A stretch of DNA of 61,792 bases from an uncultured Spirochaetaceae bacterium (GTDB taxonomy: Bacteria > Spirochaetota > Spirochaetia > Sphaerochaetales > Sphaerochaetaceae). The stretch spans positions 1 to 61,792 of the forward strand of contig OMYY01000014.1 in the NCBI GenBank assembly GCA_900315435.1, given 5' to 3'. How positions within the stretch are numbered: the stretch's first letter is position 1; each line of letters opens with the position of its first letter. A program made the position numbers and the translations under genes. Shown in pieces: positions 25,276 to 33,279 of this stretch. Under the pieces are notes generated by a model. It was not told the origin of the DNA and searched no databases. It saw only the letters and a program-made list of their open reading frames with translations.

Positions 25276-26505
25276 ATGGCAGATCTCCATGTTGCGAAAT
25301 TCGATATGGTCAATCCGTTCGTCATTGCTTCCAGTCCCGCGACCTGCGGGGCTGACAATGTCGTCAAGTCTTCCCGTTGCAGGCCGGGCGCGATCGTCAT
25401 GCGCAATTTCGGCCATGGCAAGGGCGGAGGCGGGTTCATCTATCCTTCGGCCAAGGCGATGTACGCAGGGGAGCCTGCGTTCCACAGCCACGCGGTTGGC
25501 AGGCAGATGCCCGACCCTGTCGACAACCTGGACAAGTACTGCGAGGAGGTCCGCAAGGCGCGGAAGCTGATGCATCCGGAAACACGGCTCTGGGTTTCCA
25601 TCGGTCACTACTCCGACCTGCTGAAGAAGGCCGACTGGGAGAAGGACTGGAAGAAACAGGCCCACGAGCTGGTCGCGGCCGGGGCTGACGCCTTGGAGCT
25701 CCACTTCAACACCCCAGGGGTGGCCGTCGCCGGCGACCGGCGGTTCAACTACTACCAGCTGGTCTACAACTGCACCCAGATGGTCAAGCGCGAGGTGCCG
25801 GAGACTCCGGTCATGGTCAAGCTTGCGGTCGAGAACTGCGACCCGCTGACCAGCATGCGCCAGGCCATGTACGCAGGAGCCGACGCCGTCGGCCCTACCG
25901 CCCGCTGGAAGGCTTTCTACTTCGACCTTGACTGGAAGGCCACCCAAGCCCGGCCGGGTGCCGGCTACGGGGGCACCCAGGCGACCCCGCTGGTCTGCTA
26001 CGCGGTCGCCGAAGCAAGGAAGAAGGGCGTCTCCATTCCCATCTACGCCGGTGGCGGCGTCTTCAGTCATGAACCTGCCCTGAAGCTGGTCATGGCCGGA
26101 GCCGACATGGTCCAGCTCGGGGCTCTGGCCTGCAGTGGCGGGACGATGGCATGCGCCAACCTGATCAGGCGTTTCAACGATTGGATGGACCAGAACGGCT
26201 ATCCTGACCTGGCAAGCCTGAAAGGGGATGCCCTGAAGCTGTTTGACATGGATCCCGAGTTCGCCAAGATGCGGCAAAACAGGCTGGCTGACGCCTACCA
26301 GCATACCGATGCCGACCCATCCAAGTGCATCGGCTGCGGCCGTTGCCAGGATGTCTGCTGGTACAAGGGAATCGAACTTGTGGACAGAAAGGCGCGCAAG
26401 ACCAAGGACTGCATCGGCTGCGGCTACTGTTTCCAGGTCTGTCCGGTCGGAGCCCTGCAGGTGGACGCTCCGGCGATCCTGAAGAGCGCTTGGGAGGAGA
26501 AGTGA
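25276..26505 (+). CDS. PreA-like FMN oxidoreductase with two 4Fe-4S clusters
   Basis: This 409-residue protein resembles the dihydroorotate-dehydrogenase-like half of dihydropyrimidine dehydrogenase (PreA). Residues 1 to about 330 form the FMN TIM barrel, with NPFVIASSPAT at the start and IPIYAGGGV and VQLGALACSGG as late phosphate-binding strands. The tail carries two ferredoxin motifs: CIGCGRCQDVC, then CIGCGYCFQVCP. The first lacks the usual proline. A PreT partner is absent. In a sugar operon it is unlikely to be pyrimidine catabolism; it may shuttle electrons to or from a sugar-derived acid. Confidence 0.8.
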   Translation: MADLHVAKFDMVNPFVIASSPATCGADNVVKSSRCRPGAIVMRNFGHGKGGGGFIYPSAKAMYAGEPAFHSHAVGRQMPDPVDNLDKYCEEVRKARKLMHPETRLWVSIGHYSDLLKKADWEKDWKKQAHELVAAGADALELHFNTPGVAVAGDRRFNYYQLVYNCTQMVKREVPETPVMVKLAVENCDPLTSMRQAMYAGADAVGPTARWKAFYFDLDWKATQARPGAGYGGTQATPLVCYAVAEARKKGVSIPIYAGGGVFSHEPALKLVMAGADMVQLGALACSGGTMACANLIRRFNDWMDQNGYPDLASLKGDALKLFDMDPEFAKMRQNRLADAYQHTDADPSKCIGCGRCQDVCWYKGIELVDRKARKTKDCIGCGYCFQVCPVGALQVDAPAILKSAWEEK

Positions 26506-27662
26506 TGGATACGGACGTACTGCTCTGTGGCATGGGCGGCTACGGGGAGAACTATGTCAAGGAATACCTCGAACGGGATGTCGAGGGTTCCCGGCTCGTG
26601 GCAATCGCCGACCCGTTTGCCGAAAAGAGCCCGCTGTACCGGACGGTGATGGAAAAGCGGATTCCGCTCTACCCGAGCCCGGAGGCGTTCTTTTTGCAGC
26701 ACAAGGCCGGCCTGACGATTGTCTCCAGCCCGATCCATACCCATTACCCCTATATCATGACCGCCTTGCGGCATGGCAGCAACGTGCTGACCGAAAAGCC
26801 CGTGTGCTTCAACTTGGACCAGATCAGGGAGATGATGGCGGAAAGCGAAAGGCAGGGGAAGTTCGTGGCTGTGGGCTACCAGCTTTGCTATTCCCACGAC
26901 GTGCTCGCCATGAAGAAGGACATCCTTTCAGGCATGTACGGCGCTCCCAAACGGATGAAGACGTTGCGCCTGATGCGCCGTGATGCCGTCTATTATCACC
27001 GCAATGCCTGGGCAGGCAAGTTCTACGCCCACGGCGAGAAGGTGCTGGACAGCCCGCTGTGCAACGCCTGCGCCCATCAAGCCCAGAATGAATTGTTCCT
27101 CCTGGGAACGAAGATGGACGAGACGGCAGTGGTACAAAAAGTGGAAGGTGTGGTCGTCAAGGTCAGACCGGACATCGAGAACTACGACACGGCCGCCCTG
27201 TGCATGACGACCACGGACGGGATTCCCTGCTACTACTACACCAGCCATGCGGTGGACGAGCAGAAGGTCGGGCCGGTGGGCGTGTTCGAGTTCGAGAAGG
27301 GGGCCATCGTCGAGGCCGGGCATGGCTTTGTCGCACGCGGGCTTGACGGTTCCGTGTGGAAGGACTACACGACGATGGACAAGGGAGAGCGGATGGAGAA
27401 GCTCTACGAGGCAATCCGGTGCGTGAAAGAAGGAAGGACTCCCGTTTGCACGCTGAAGACCGGCATGGAGCATACCCGCGCCGTGCTGATGGCCCAGGAC
27501 ATCGGGATCACAGACCTCTCCGGCCGTGCCGTCGAGAAAAAAGATGAGAAAGGTTCCAGCTATTATACGCTTCCCGGGCTGACGGCCCTGCTTGAGAAGT
27601 CGTACGACTCCTGGTCCCTTCCTATGGATTTCGAAAAGCGTATTTTTAGCGGGAAACGCTAA
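26505..27662 (+). CDS. Gfo/Idh/MocA-family oxidoreductase 1
   Basis: This 385-residue NAD(P)-dependent oxidoreductase has the start overlapping the upstream stop (TGATG), with GGAGG before it. The Rossmann fold starts MDTDVLLCGMGGYGENYV, a GxGxxG variant. TEKPVCFN supplies the conserved Glu-Lys-Pro. A long C-terminal sheet domain follows, with cysteines in DSPLCNACAHQAQNE, an uncommon pair. It probably oxidises a sugar or uronate at a ring carbon. The binding-protein gene follows 15 bases later. Confidence 0.85.
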   Translation: MDTDVLLCGMGGYGENYVKEYLERDVEGSRLVAIADPFAEKSPLYRTVMEKRIPLYPSPEAFFLQHKAGLTIVSSPIHTHYPYIMTALRHGSNVLTEKPVCFNLDQIREMMAESERQGKFVAVGYQLCYSHDVLAMKKDILSGMYGAPKRMKTLRLMRRDAVYYHRNAWAGKFYAHGEKVLDSPLCNACAHQAQNELFLLGTKMDETAVVQKVEGVVVKVRPDIENYDTAALCMTTTDGIPCYYYTSHAVDEQKVGPVGVFEFEKGAIVEAGHGFVARGLDGSVWKDYTTMDKGERMEKLYEAIRCVKEGRTPVCTLKTGMEHTRAVLMAQDIGITDLSGRAVEKKDEKGSSYYTLPGLTALLEKSYDSWSLPMDFEKRIFSGKR

Positions 27663-27677
27663 AAAGGAGGAAATAGA

Positions 27678-29270
27678 ATGAAGAAAGCTTTGATTGCGCT
27701 GTGCGCCATGATGGCAGTCGCAGCCAGCGCCTTCGCCAATGGAGCGAAGGAATCGGCTCCCTCAGCCGCGGTGGAAAAGAGCGCTGCGGCCGGCCCGACC
27801 AAACTGACCTACTGGGCTCCGTTGAACCCGGCAATCGCCGCGATCGCCAACGATTTCGGCGGCACCGCCTACTGGCAGGAGCTGATGAAGAGGACGAACA
27901 CCGACATCTCGTTCCAGCATGCACCTGCGAAGACGATGGCGGACGCCTTCAACGTGATGATCGCCAGTGGCGACTATCCTGACATCATCGAGTACAAGTG
28001 GATCGCCTATCCGGGCGGGCCGCAGGTGGCCATCGATGACGGCGTCATCATCCCCTTGAACGATGTCTTCAAGAAGTACTGCCCGAACATCACCAAGTTC
28101 CTGGACGAGCATCCCGATGTCGCCAAGATGATCAGCACCAACGACGGTACCTACTACGCGTTTCCCTACCTGCGTGGCGAGGACTATGTGAACAACCCGC
28201 TGCTGTTCAGCGAGGGCTGGGTCTGGAGAAAGGACCTGCTGGCCAAGGCCGGCATCAACGAGATCCCCGAGACTCCGGATGAGATCTATACCGCTCTGAA
28301 GGCCTTCCAGTCCATGGGCGTGCAGATTCCTGTCTGCATCAGGCCGGACCATATCAACCGTGTCTTCGGGCCTGGTTTCGACAGCTGGGACGATTTCTAC
28401 GTCGAGGATGGCAAGGTCCATCACGGCTATCTGGACCCGCAGAGGCGGCAGTTCTTGGAGTATGTGCACAAGCTGTACGCCGAGAAATTGCTTGACAACG
28501 ACTACCTGGCCGTCGACAAGAAGGGCCTGGGCGTCAAGATCCTGAACAATCTTGCCGGAGCAGGCTACGCCCCCGGCGGGTCGGGTATCGGCACCTGGCT
28601 GCCCGCCATGCGGAAAACCGATCCATCGGTCGAGCTTGTTTCCTCCCGCCCGATTTCCCCGAGCAGGGACAGGCTCTCCAAGTTCGCCAAAATGACTGCC
28701 ATCTACAGCGACGCCGGTCCGTCGGCCGCTATCAGCACCAGCTGCAAGAACGTCGAGGGAGCCGCCAGACTGCTGGATTACCAGTACGGCGAGGACGGCC
28801 ACATGCTGGCCAACTTCGGTATCGAAGGACTGACCTACACGATGGTCGACGGATATCCGACCTACACCGACCTGATCATGCACAATCCGGAAGGAAAGTC
28901 GATGAGCCAGGTCATGGCGAACTACATCCGCGCCACCACCAACGGTCCGTTCGTCGTCGACAAGCGCCATATCGAGCAATACTACTCGATGCCGGAGCTT
29001 TCCGAGGCGGTGAAGCTGTGGGCCCAGACCGACTACGGCAAGTACATGATGCCGCCGGTCACCGCGACCAGCGAAGAGGGCGAGCGGCTTGCCCAGATCA
29101 CCAACAACGTCAGCACCTATGCCAACGAGATGGAGACGAAGTTCATCGTGGGCGACACACCGATTACCGACGAGACCTTCAAGGCCTATCAGGACCAGCT
29201 GAAGAAGTTTGGTCTCGAGGAGGCTGTTGCCATCAAGCAGGCCGACTACGACCGCTACATGGCGAAATAA
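27678..29270 (+). CDS. Extracellular sugar-binding protein, SBP family 1
   Basis: This 530-residue protein, with a cleaved signal peptide MKKALIAL...ASAFANG, is longer than most sugar-binding proteins but fits the LipO/LplA-type group that pairs with LplB/YtcP permeases. AAGGAGG precedes the ATG. Motifs include GDYPDIIEYKW, YYAFPYLRGEDY and WVWRKDLLAKAGI, which define the hinge and pocket. It would bind the oligosaccharide and deliver it to the permeases at 21679-23525. The AFANG end is typical of spirochaetal binding proteins. Confidence 0.92.
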   Translation: MKKALIALCAMMAVAASAFANGAKESAPSAAVEKSAAAGPTKLTYWAPLNPAIAAIANDFGGTAYWQELMKRTNTDISFQHAPAKTMADAFNVMIASGDYPDIIEYKWIAYPGGPQVAIDDGVIIPLNDVFKKYCPNITKFLDEHPDVAKMISTNDGTYYAFPYLRGEDYVNNPLLFSEGWVWRKDLLAKAGINEIPETPDEIYTALKAFQSMGVQIPVCIRPDHINRVFGPGFDSWDDFYVEDGKVHHGYLDPQRRQFLEYVHKLYAEKLLDNDYLAVDKKGLGVKILNNLAGAGYAPGGSGIGTWLPAMRKTDPSVELVSSRPISPSRDRLSKFAKMTAIYSDAGPSAAISTSCKNVEGAARLLDYQYGEDGHMLANFGIEGLTYTMVDGYPTYTDLIMHNPEGKSMSQVMANYIRATTNGPFVVDKRHIEQYYSMPELSEAVKLWAQTDYGKYMMPPVTATSEEGERLAQITNNVSTYANEMETKFIVGDTPITDETFKAYQDQLKKFGLEEAVAIKQADYDRYMAK

Positions 29271-29289
29271 TTCCTGGAAGGATTTTCTT

Positions 29290-29318
29290 GGTCAGGCACC
29301 CGGCGCGGGTGCCTGGCC
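29290..29318 (+). terminator. Hairpin after the binding-protein gene
   Basis: GGTCAGGCACCCG (29290-29302) pairs with CGGGTGCCTGGCC (29306-29318), one wobble, three-base loop. Only three T follow, so it is more likely an attenuator or 3'-stabiliser that raises binding-protein mRNA over the downstream genes. Confidence 0.65.
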
Positions 29319-29346
29319 TTTGACGACAAAAGGAACCAACTGCGAT

Positions 29347-31368
29347 ATGAATCAGCACAACTACGAGCTTTTCGCCTCCCGTCTGGATTGGGACTACCCG
29401 GCTCTCGACGATGCGCGGGCGCTGTATGAGAAGGGAAAGCTGGAAGAGGCAGTCCATCAGGTGGTCGCCCACTTCCGCACCAGAACCAGTCCTGTCTATC
29501 TCTTCGAGAAGAAGGATGTCCATTGCGACGATCCCAGGGTGATGGTGGAGGCGGGGGAGACCATGCGGCACTACCTCTTCGGACACCAGTTCGAGGGGCC
29601 GATCGACTGGCTCTACAATCCGACGATGCAGGACAGTCAGGACAACGAGTGGAGCTGGTCCCTGTTCCGGACCCTCTACTGGCAGCCATTGGCCCGAGCC
29701 TATGCCCAGACGGGAGACGAAACGTACGTACGGGAGTTCGTCGGGCAGATGCGGAGCTTCGTCTCGTTCTGGAAGGTGGAGCCCTTCATGGACGACGGTA
29801 CCTACGGGCAGACCCATTTCCGCCAGAACGGACATGCCTGGCGGACCTTGGAAAGCGGGGCTCGCATCTACACCACCTGGCTTCCCTGCTTCGAGGTCTT
29901 CCGTTCCAGCCAGAGCTTCGACGACGATTCCTTCGTCATCTTCCTCAACTCGCTGTGGGACCATGCCACCTTCCTGGCAAGCCACTATTCCAACCATAAG
30001 TCCTCCAGCAACTGGCTCAGCATGGAGGTCAACGCGCTGGTCCAGCTCGGGGTGCTTTTCCCTGAGTTCGCGGATGCCAAGGGATGGCGTACGCTTGCCA
30101 TCCGTCGCTTCAGCCATGAGATCCGCTACGACTTCGACGAGAACGGGGTGCACATGGAGCGCACGCCGGTCTACCATCTGACCGCGGCGATCAGCTTCCT
30201 GCAGGCCTATCTGGTCCTGACCCGGAACGGCTATCCGGTACCCGACTACTGCTGGCCGATTCTGGTCTCTGCCGCCGATTACGTGGCCAAGCTGGTCAAG
30301 CCCGACCTGTCCACGCCGATGATCGGGGACGCCGACCGGGAGGACTTCACCCAAAGCCGTGCCGACAGGAGTCCCTTCGAGGGGATGAACCTTTCCTTCT
30401 GGCCCCAGGACCTGAACGAGATCCGGGCCTATTTCCTGCTGATGGCACGGATGACGGGAAGGAAAGATTTCCTTTTCCTCGCCACCTGCCGGAAGGAGGG
30501 AGAGGCTCCCAAGTGCCTGGATGTCAACCTGCACGAGGGAATCTGGGCCATGCGCAGCGGTTTCGGTCCCGAGGACGACTATCTGCTGGTCCACGGCGTC
30601 AATATCGAACGGGGCGAGAAGACCACCCACAGCCACTGGGACCAGGGACATGTGGAGCTGATGGCGAAGGGGGAGGACCTGTTGGTCGACTGTGGCCGTT
30701 TTGTCTACAACAGCTCGGTCTGGAAGGACTGGAGGCATTACTTCACCTTCCAGCCAAGCCACAACGTGCTGGATGTCGACGGCCACCAGATGGGACAGTT
30801 CCCCGGCCAGACGGAGCGCATCAGGGGGGTACGCTCTTTCCTGCACCACTTCGTCCGGCAGGGCGAGAGCTGGCTGATCGATGTCAGCCACAATGGCTAC
30901 GCCTATCTGGAGGACCCCGTCTGGCAGAGACGCCAGGCAGTCCGGCTTCCCGGCGAGGTCTTTTTGGTCATCGACCGGGTCACTGGACTGGGCGAGGCGG
31001 AGCATGACATGAAGTGGTATCTGAATTTCGCCCCCGGAAAGATGGAAGAGGTGGAGGGCGGCTATCGCTATACCACCGCCAAGGGCAACCAATGGCGGCT
31101 TGCCATCCATTCGTCCGTGCGGGTGGAGAGCAGGCTCTACGAGGGTTCCCTGGAACCGAAATACGGCTGGATCAGCTACGGGTACTCGGTCAAGCAGCCC
31201 ACTCCCGAGGTGGTCGCCTCGGTCAGGGCCCGGGTGCCGCTGGAGATGGTTTGCGTGATCGCCCCGGAAGGAGTCCAGGTGGCGGTGGAACTTGGAGAGG
31301 CGGTGAAAGTCCGCTATGATGGCTGCGAGGCCATCGTCAGCAGGGATGGCATGGAGGTGCGTGCATGA
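29347..31368 (+). CDS. Heparinase II/III-family polysaccharide lyase
   Basis: This 673-residue enzyme has the helical toroid plus beta-sandwich layout of heparinase II/III-like lyases. The toroid spans about 1-360, with HMERTPVYHLTAA carrying likely catalytic Tyr and His. The sandwich starts at about 370, with THSHWDQGHVELMAKGEDLLVDCGRFVYNSS, the family signature holding a metal or catalytic His. There is no signal peptide, so it would act on imported oligosaccharides by beta-elimination at a uronate, yielding unsaturated uronate. The operon's dehydrogenases and epimerases fit that product. GAG, alginate or other substrates cannot be separated from sequence alone. Confidence 0.85.
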   Translation: MNQHNYELFASRLDWDYPALDDARALYEKGKLEEAVHQVVAHFRTRTSPVYLFEKKDVHCDDPRVMVEAGETMRHYLFGHQFEGPIDWLYNPTMQDSQDNEWSWSLFRTLYWQPLARAYAQTGDETYVREFVGQMRSFVSFWKVEPFMDDGTYGQTHFRQNGHAWRTLESGARIYTTWLPCFEVFRSSQSFDDDSFVIFLNSLWDHATFLASHYSNHKSSSNWLSMEVNALVQLGVLFPEFADAKGWRTLAIRRFSHEIRYDFDENGVHMERTPVYHLTAAISFLQAYLVLTRNGYPVPDYCWPILVSAADYVAKLVKPDLSTPMIGDADREDFTQSRADRSPFEGMNLSFWPQDLNEIRAYFLLMARMTGRKDFLFLATCRKEGEAPKCLDVNLHEGIWAMRSGFGPEDDYLLVHGVNIERGEKTTHSHWDQGHVELMAKGEDLLVDCGRFVYNSSVWKDWRHYFTFQPSHNVLDVDGHQMGQFPGQTERIRGVRSFLHHFVRQGESWLIDVSHNGYAYLEDPVWQRRQAVRLPGEVFLVIDRVTGLGEAEHDMKWYLNFAPGKMEEVEGGYRYTTAKGNQWRLAIHSSVRVESRLYEGSLEPKYGWISYGYSVKQPTPEVVASVRARVPLEMVCVIAPEGVQVAVELGEAVKVRYDGCEAIVSRDGMEVRA

Positions 31369-32123
31369 GATTCGGATTGTGCGGCAAGAGCGACATATGG
31401 GACCTTGCCGAACAACTGGGGTTCGACTACATCGAGCTCCCGCTCAACTGGGTCGCGTCGATGGACGAGCCGTCGTTCCAGACGCTTTTGGAGGAAAGCG
31501 GCCGCCACCGGATCAAGAGCGAGCGGATGAACCTGCTCTACCCCAAGACGATGCAGCTTTTCGCCGTGGATGGAAACGAGGAGCAAGCCTATCTGGAAAA
31601 AGCCTTCAAACGGATGCGTCTGCTGGGTTCCTCGCTGGTGGTCTTCGGAAGCGGGAAGAGCAGGAACATCCCTGCGGGGATGCCCTTGCGGCAGGCGCTG
31701 GAGGTGCTTGCCGCCCACACCCGGCTTGCCTGCGGAATCGCCCAGGACTATGGAGTCCGGATTGCCCTCGAGCCGTTGAACCGGGGAGAGACCAACGTGC
31801 TGCACACCGTCACCGAAGCCACGTATTTCGCCGCTTTGGTGGACCGTCCGAACCTGGGGGTGCTGGCCGACATGTTCCACATGGCCAAGGAGCAGGAGGA
31901 TTGGGACGACATTTCCCTTGCCGGGGTTTTGGCGCACGCCCATATCGCGGTACGGAATGGAAGGGGCTATCCGCTGGATGCGGCCGACCCTGACACGTTG
32001 GCCTTCTGCGCACAGCTGAAGGCAATCGGCTATCAGGGAGACCTGTCGATCGAGGGAAAGACGGATGATGTCGGGCGGGACGGAAAGGCCGCGCTCGCCG
32101 TCTTGAGGCAAATCAATGGATAA
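31365..32123 (+). CDS. Sugar phosphate isomerase/epimerase-like TIM-barrel protein 2
   Basis: This 252-residue protein is a second xylose-isomerase-like barrel, coupled to the lyase gene by an ATGA overlap. Metal-ligand-type residues are in RIALEPLNRGETN (Glu), GVLADMFHM (Asp, His), AHAHIAV (His) and LSIEGK (Glu), the complete pattern expected for an active member. It differs from the first barrel protein of the operon and probably acts at another step. It overlaps the next gene by eight bases. Confidence 0.85.
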   Translation: MRFGLCGKSDIWDLAEQLGFDYIELPLNWVASMDEPSFQTLLEESGRHRIKSERMNLLYPKTMQLFAVDGNEEQAYLEKAFKRMRLLGSSLVVFGSGKSRNIPAGMPLRQALEVLAAHTRLACGIAQDYGVRIALEPLNRGETNVLHTVTEATYFAALVDRPNLGVLADMFHMAKEQEDWDDISLAGVLAHAHIAVRNGRGYPLDAADPDTLAFCAQLKAIGYQGDLSIEGKTDDVGRDGKAALAVLRQING

Positions 32124-33261
32124 GAAAGTACGTTATGGTTTGATCGGACTTGGCAAGATCGGCACCCAGCACACCAAAAAGCTGGTGGCTGGAGCGGTGC
32201 CCAACCTGGAGTATGTGGCGGTCGCCGACACCGATCCGAAGGCGCTTGCCAAGGCGAAGGAGCTGATCGGGGATCAGGTTCTGACCTTTTCTTCCGCGGA
32301 GGAGCTGATCCATTCCGGAACGGTGGACGCCATCCACATCTGCGTTCCCCACTACTACCATCCCACCTACGCGATCATGGGTCTCGAGGCGGGACTGCAC
32401 GTGCTGGTCGAGAAGCCGGCTGGTGTCTATGTCCGGCAGGTGGAGCGGATGGACGAGGTGGCAAGGAGACATCCGGAACAGGTATATGCCATGGACTTCA
32501 ACCTGCGCACCAATCCGGTCTACCGGAAGGCCCATGATTTGATGGCCGCGGGGGTGATCGGCCAGATGCAGCACACCAACTGGATTGTCACCAACTGGTA
32601 CCGCCCCCAGTCCTATTACGACATGGGCGGCTGGCGCGCCACCTGGGCAGGAGAAGGCGGAGGCGTGTTGCTCAACCAGAACCCCCACAACCTGGATCTC
32701 CTGCAGTGGATCTGCGGCATGCCCAGCAGGATAAAGGCGCAGATGTACTACGGCAAATGGCGGGATATCGAGGTCGAGGACGAGATGGAGGCCCTTTTGG
32801 AGTATCCCAATGGGGCCACCGGCCTGTATATGACCACCATCAGCGACTGGCCAGGCACCAACCGCATCGAGATTGATGGCGACAAGGGAAAGATGGTGGT
32901 CGAGGATGGCAAGAAGATCACCGTGACCTTGCTTGGGACCTCCTGCAGCGAGTTCAACCGGACGTTCAAGGGAGGACTGGGCAAACCTGACGTCCAGCCT
33001 TCGTATGAGGTGCCGGTCGAAGGCGCCTACACCGCCCACATGGGGATCATCCGCAACTTCTGTGACGCGATCCTGGAGCACAAGCCCCTTTTCGCAAGCG
33101 GTTTCGAGGGCATCAATGCCCTGCAGGTCTCCAACGCCATGCACCTTTCCTCTTGGCTGGACGACTGGGTGGATGTGCCGGTTGACGGCGACCTCTTTTT
33201 GGCCAAACTGAAGGAGAAGGTTGCGCAAAGCAAGAGAAACAACCACTGGTGCGGACAATGA
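32116..33261 (+). CDS. Gfo/Idh/MocA-family oxidoreductase 2
   Basis: This 381-residue oxidoreductase has the Rossmann motif GLIGLGKIGTQH near residue 8, VEKPAG with the conserved Lys, and GGVLLNQNPHNLDLLQWICG, where Asn and His-x-x-Asp form the usual catalytic region. It is the most canonical of the three MocA proteins here. The gene overlaps the upstream barrel gene. Substrate is inferred to be a sugar or sugar acid released by the lyase or glycosidase. Confidence 0.9.
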   Translation: MDKKVRYGLIGLGKIGTQHTKKLVAGAVPNLEYVAVADTDPKALAKAKELIGDQVLTFSSAEELIHSGTVDAIHICVPHYYHPTYAIMGLEAGLHVLVEKPAGVYVRQVERMDEVARRHPEQVYAMDFNLRTNPVYRKAHDLMAAGVIGQMQHTNWIVTNWYRPQSYYDMGGWRATWAGEGGGVLLNQNPHNLDLLQWICGMPSRIKAQMYYGKWRDIEVEDEMEALLEYPNGATGLYMTTISDWPGTNRIEIDGDKGKMVVEDGKKITVTLLGTSCSEFNRTFKGGLGKPDVQPSYEVPVEGAYTAHMGIIRNFCDAILEHKPLFASGFEGINALQVSNAMHLSSWLDDWVDVPVDGDLFLAKLKEKVAQSKRNNHWCGQ

Positions 33262-33279
33262 GGATGGAGGGATAGGGAA

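Noticed and set aside
29233-31110. 625-codon minus-strand frame opposite the heparinase-type gene
   Set aside because: Shadow of a convincing lyase; no motif and no start signal.
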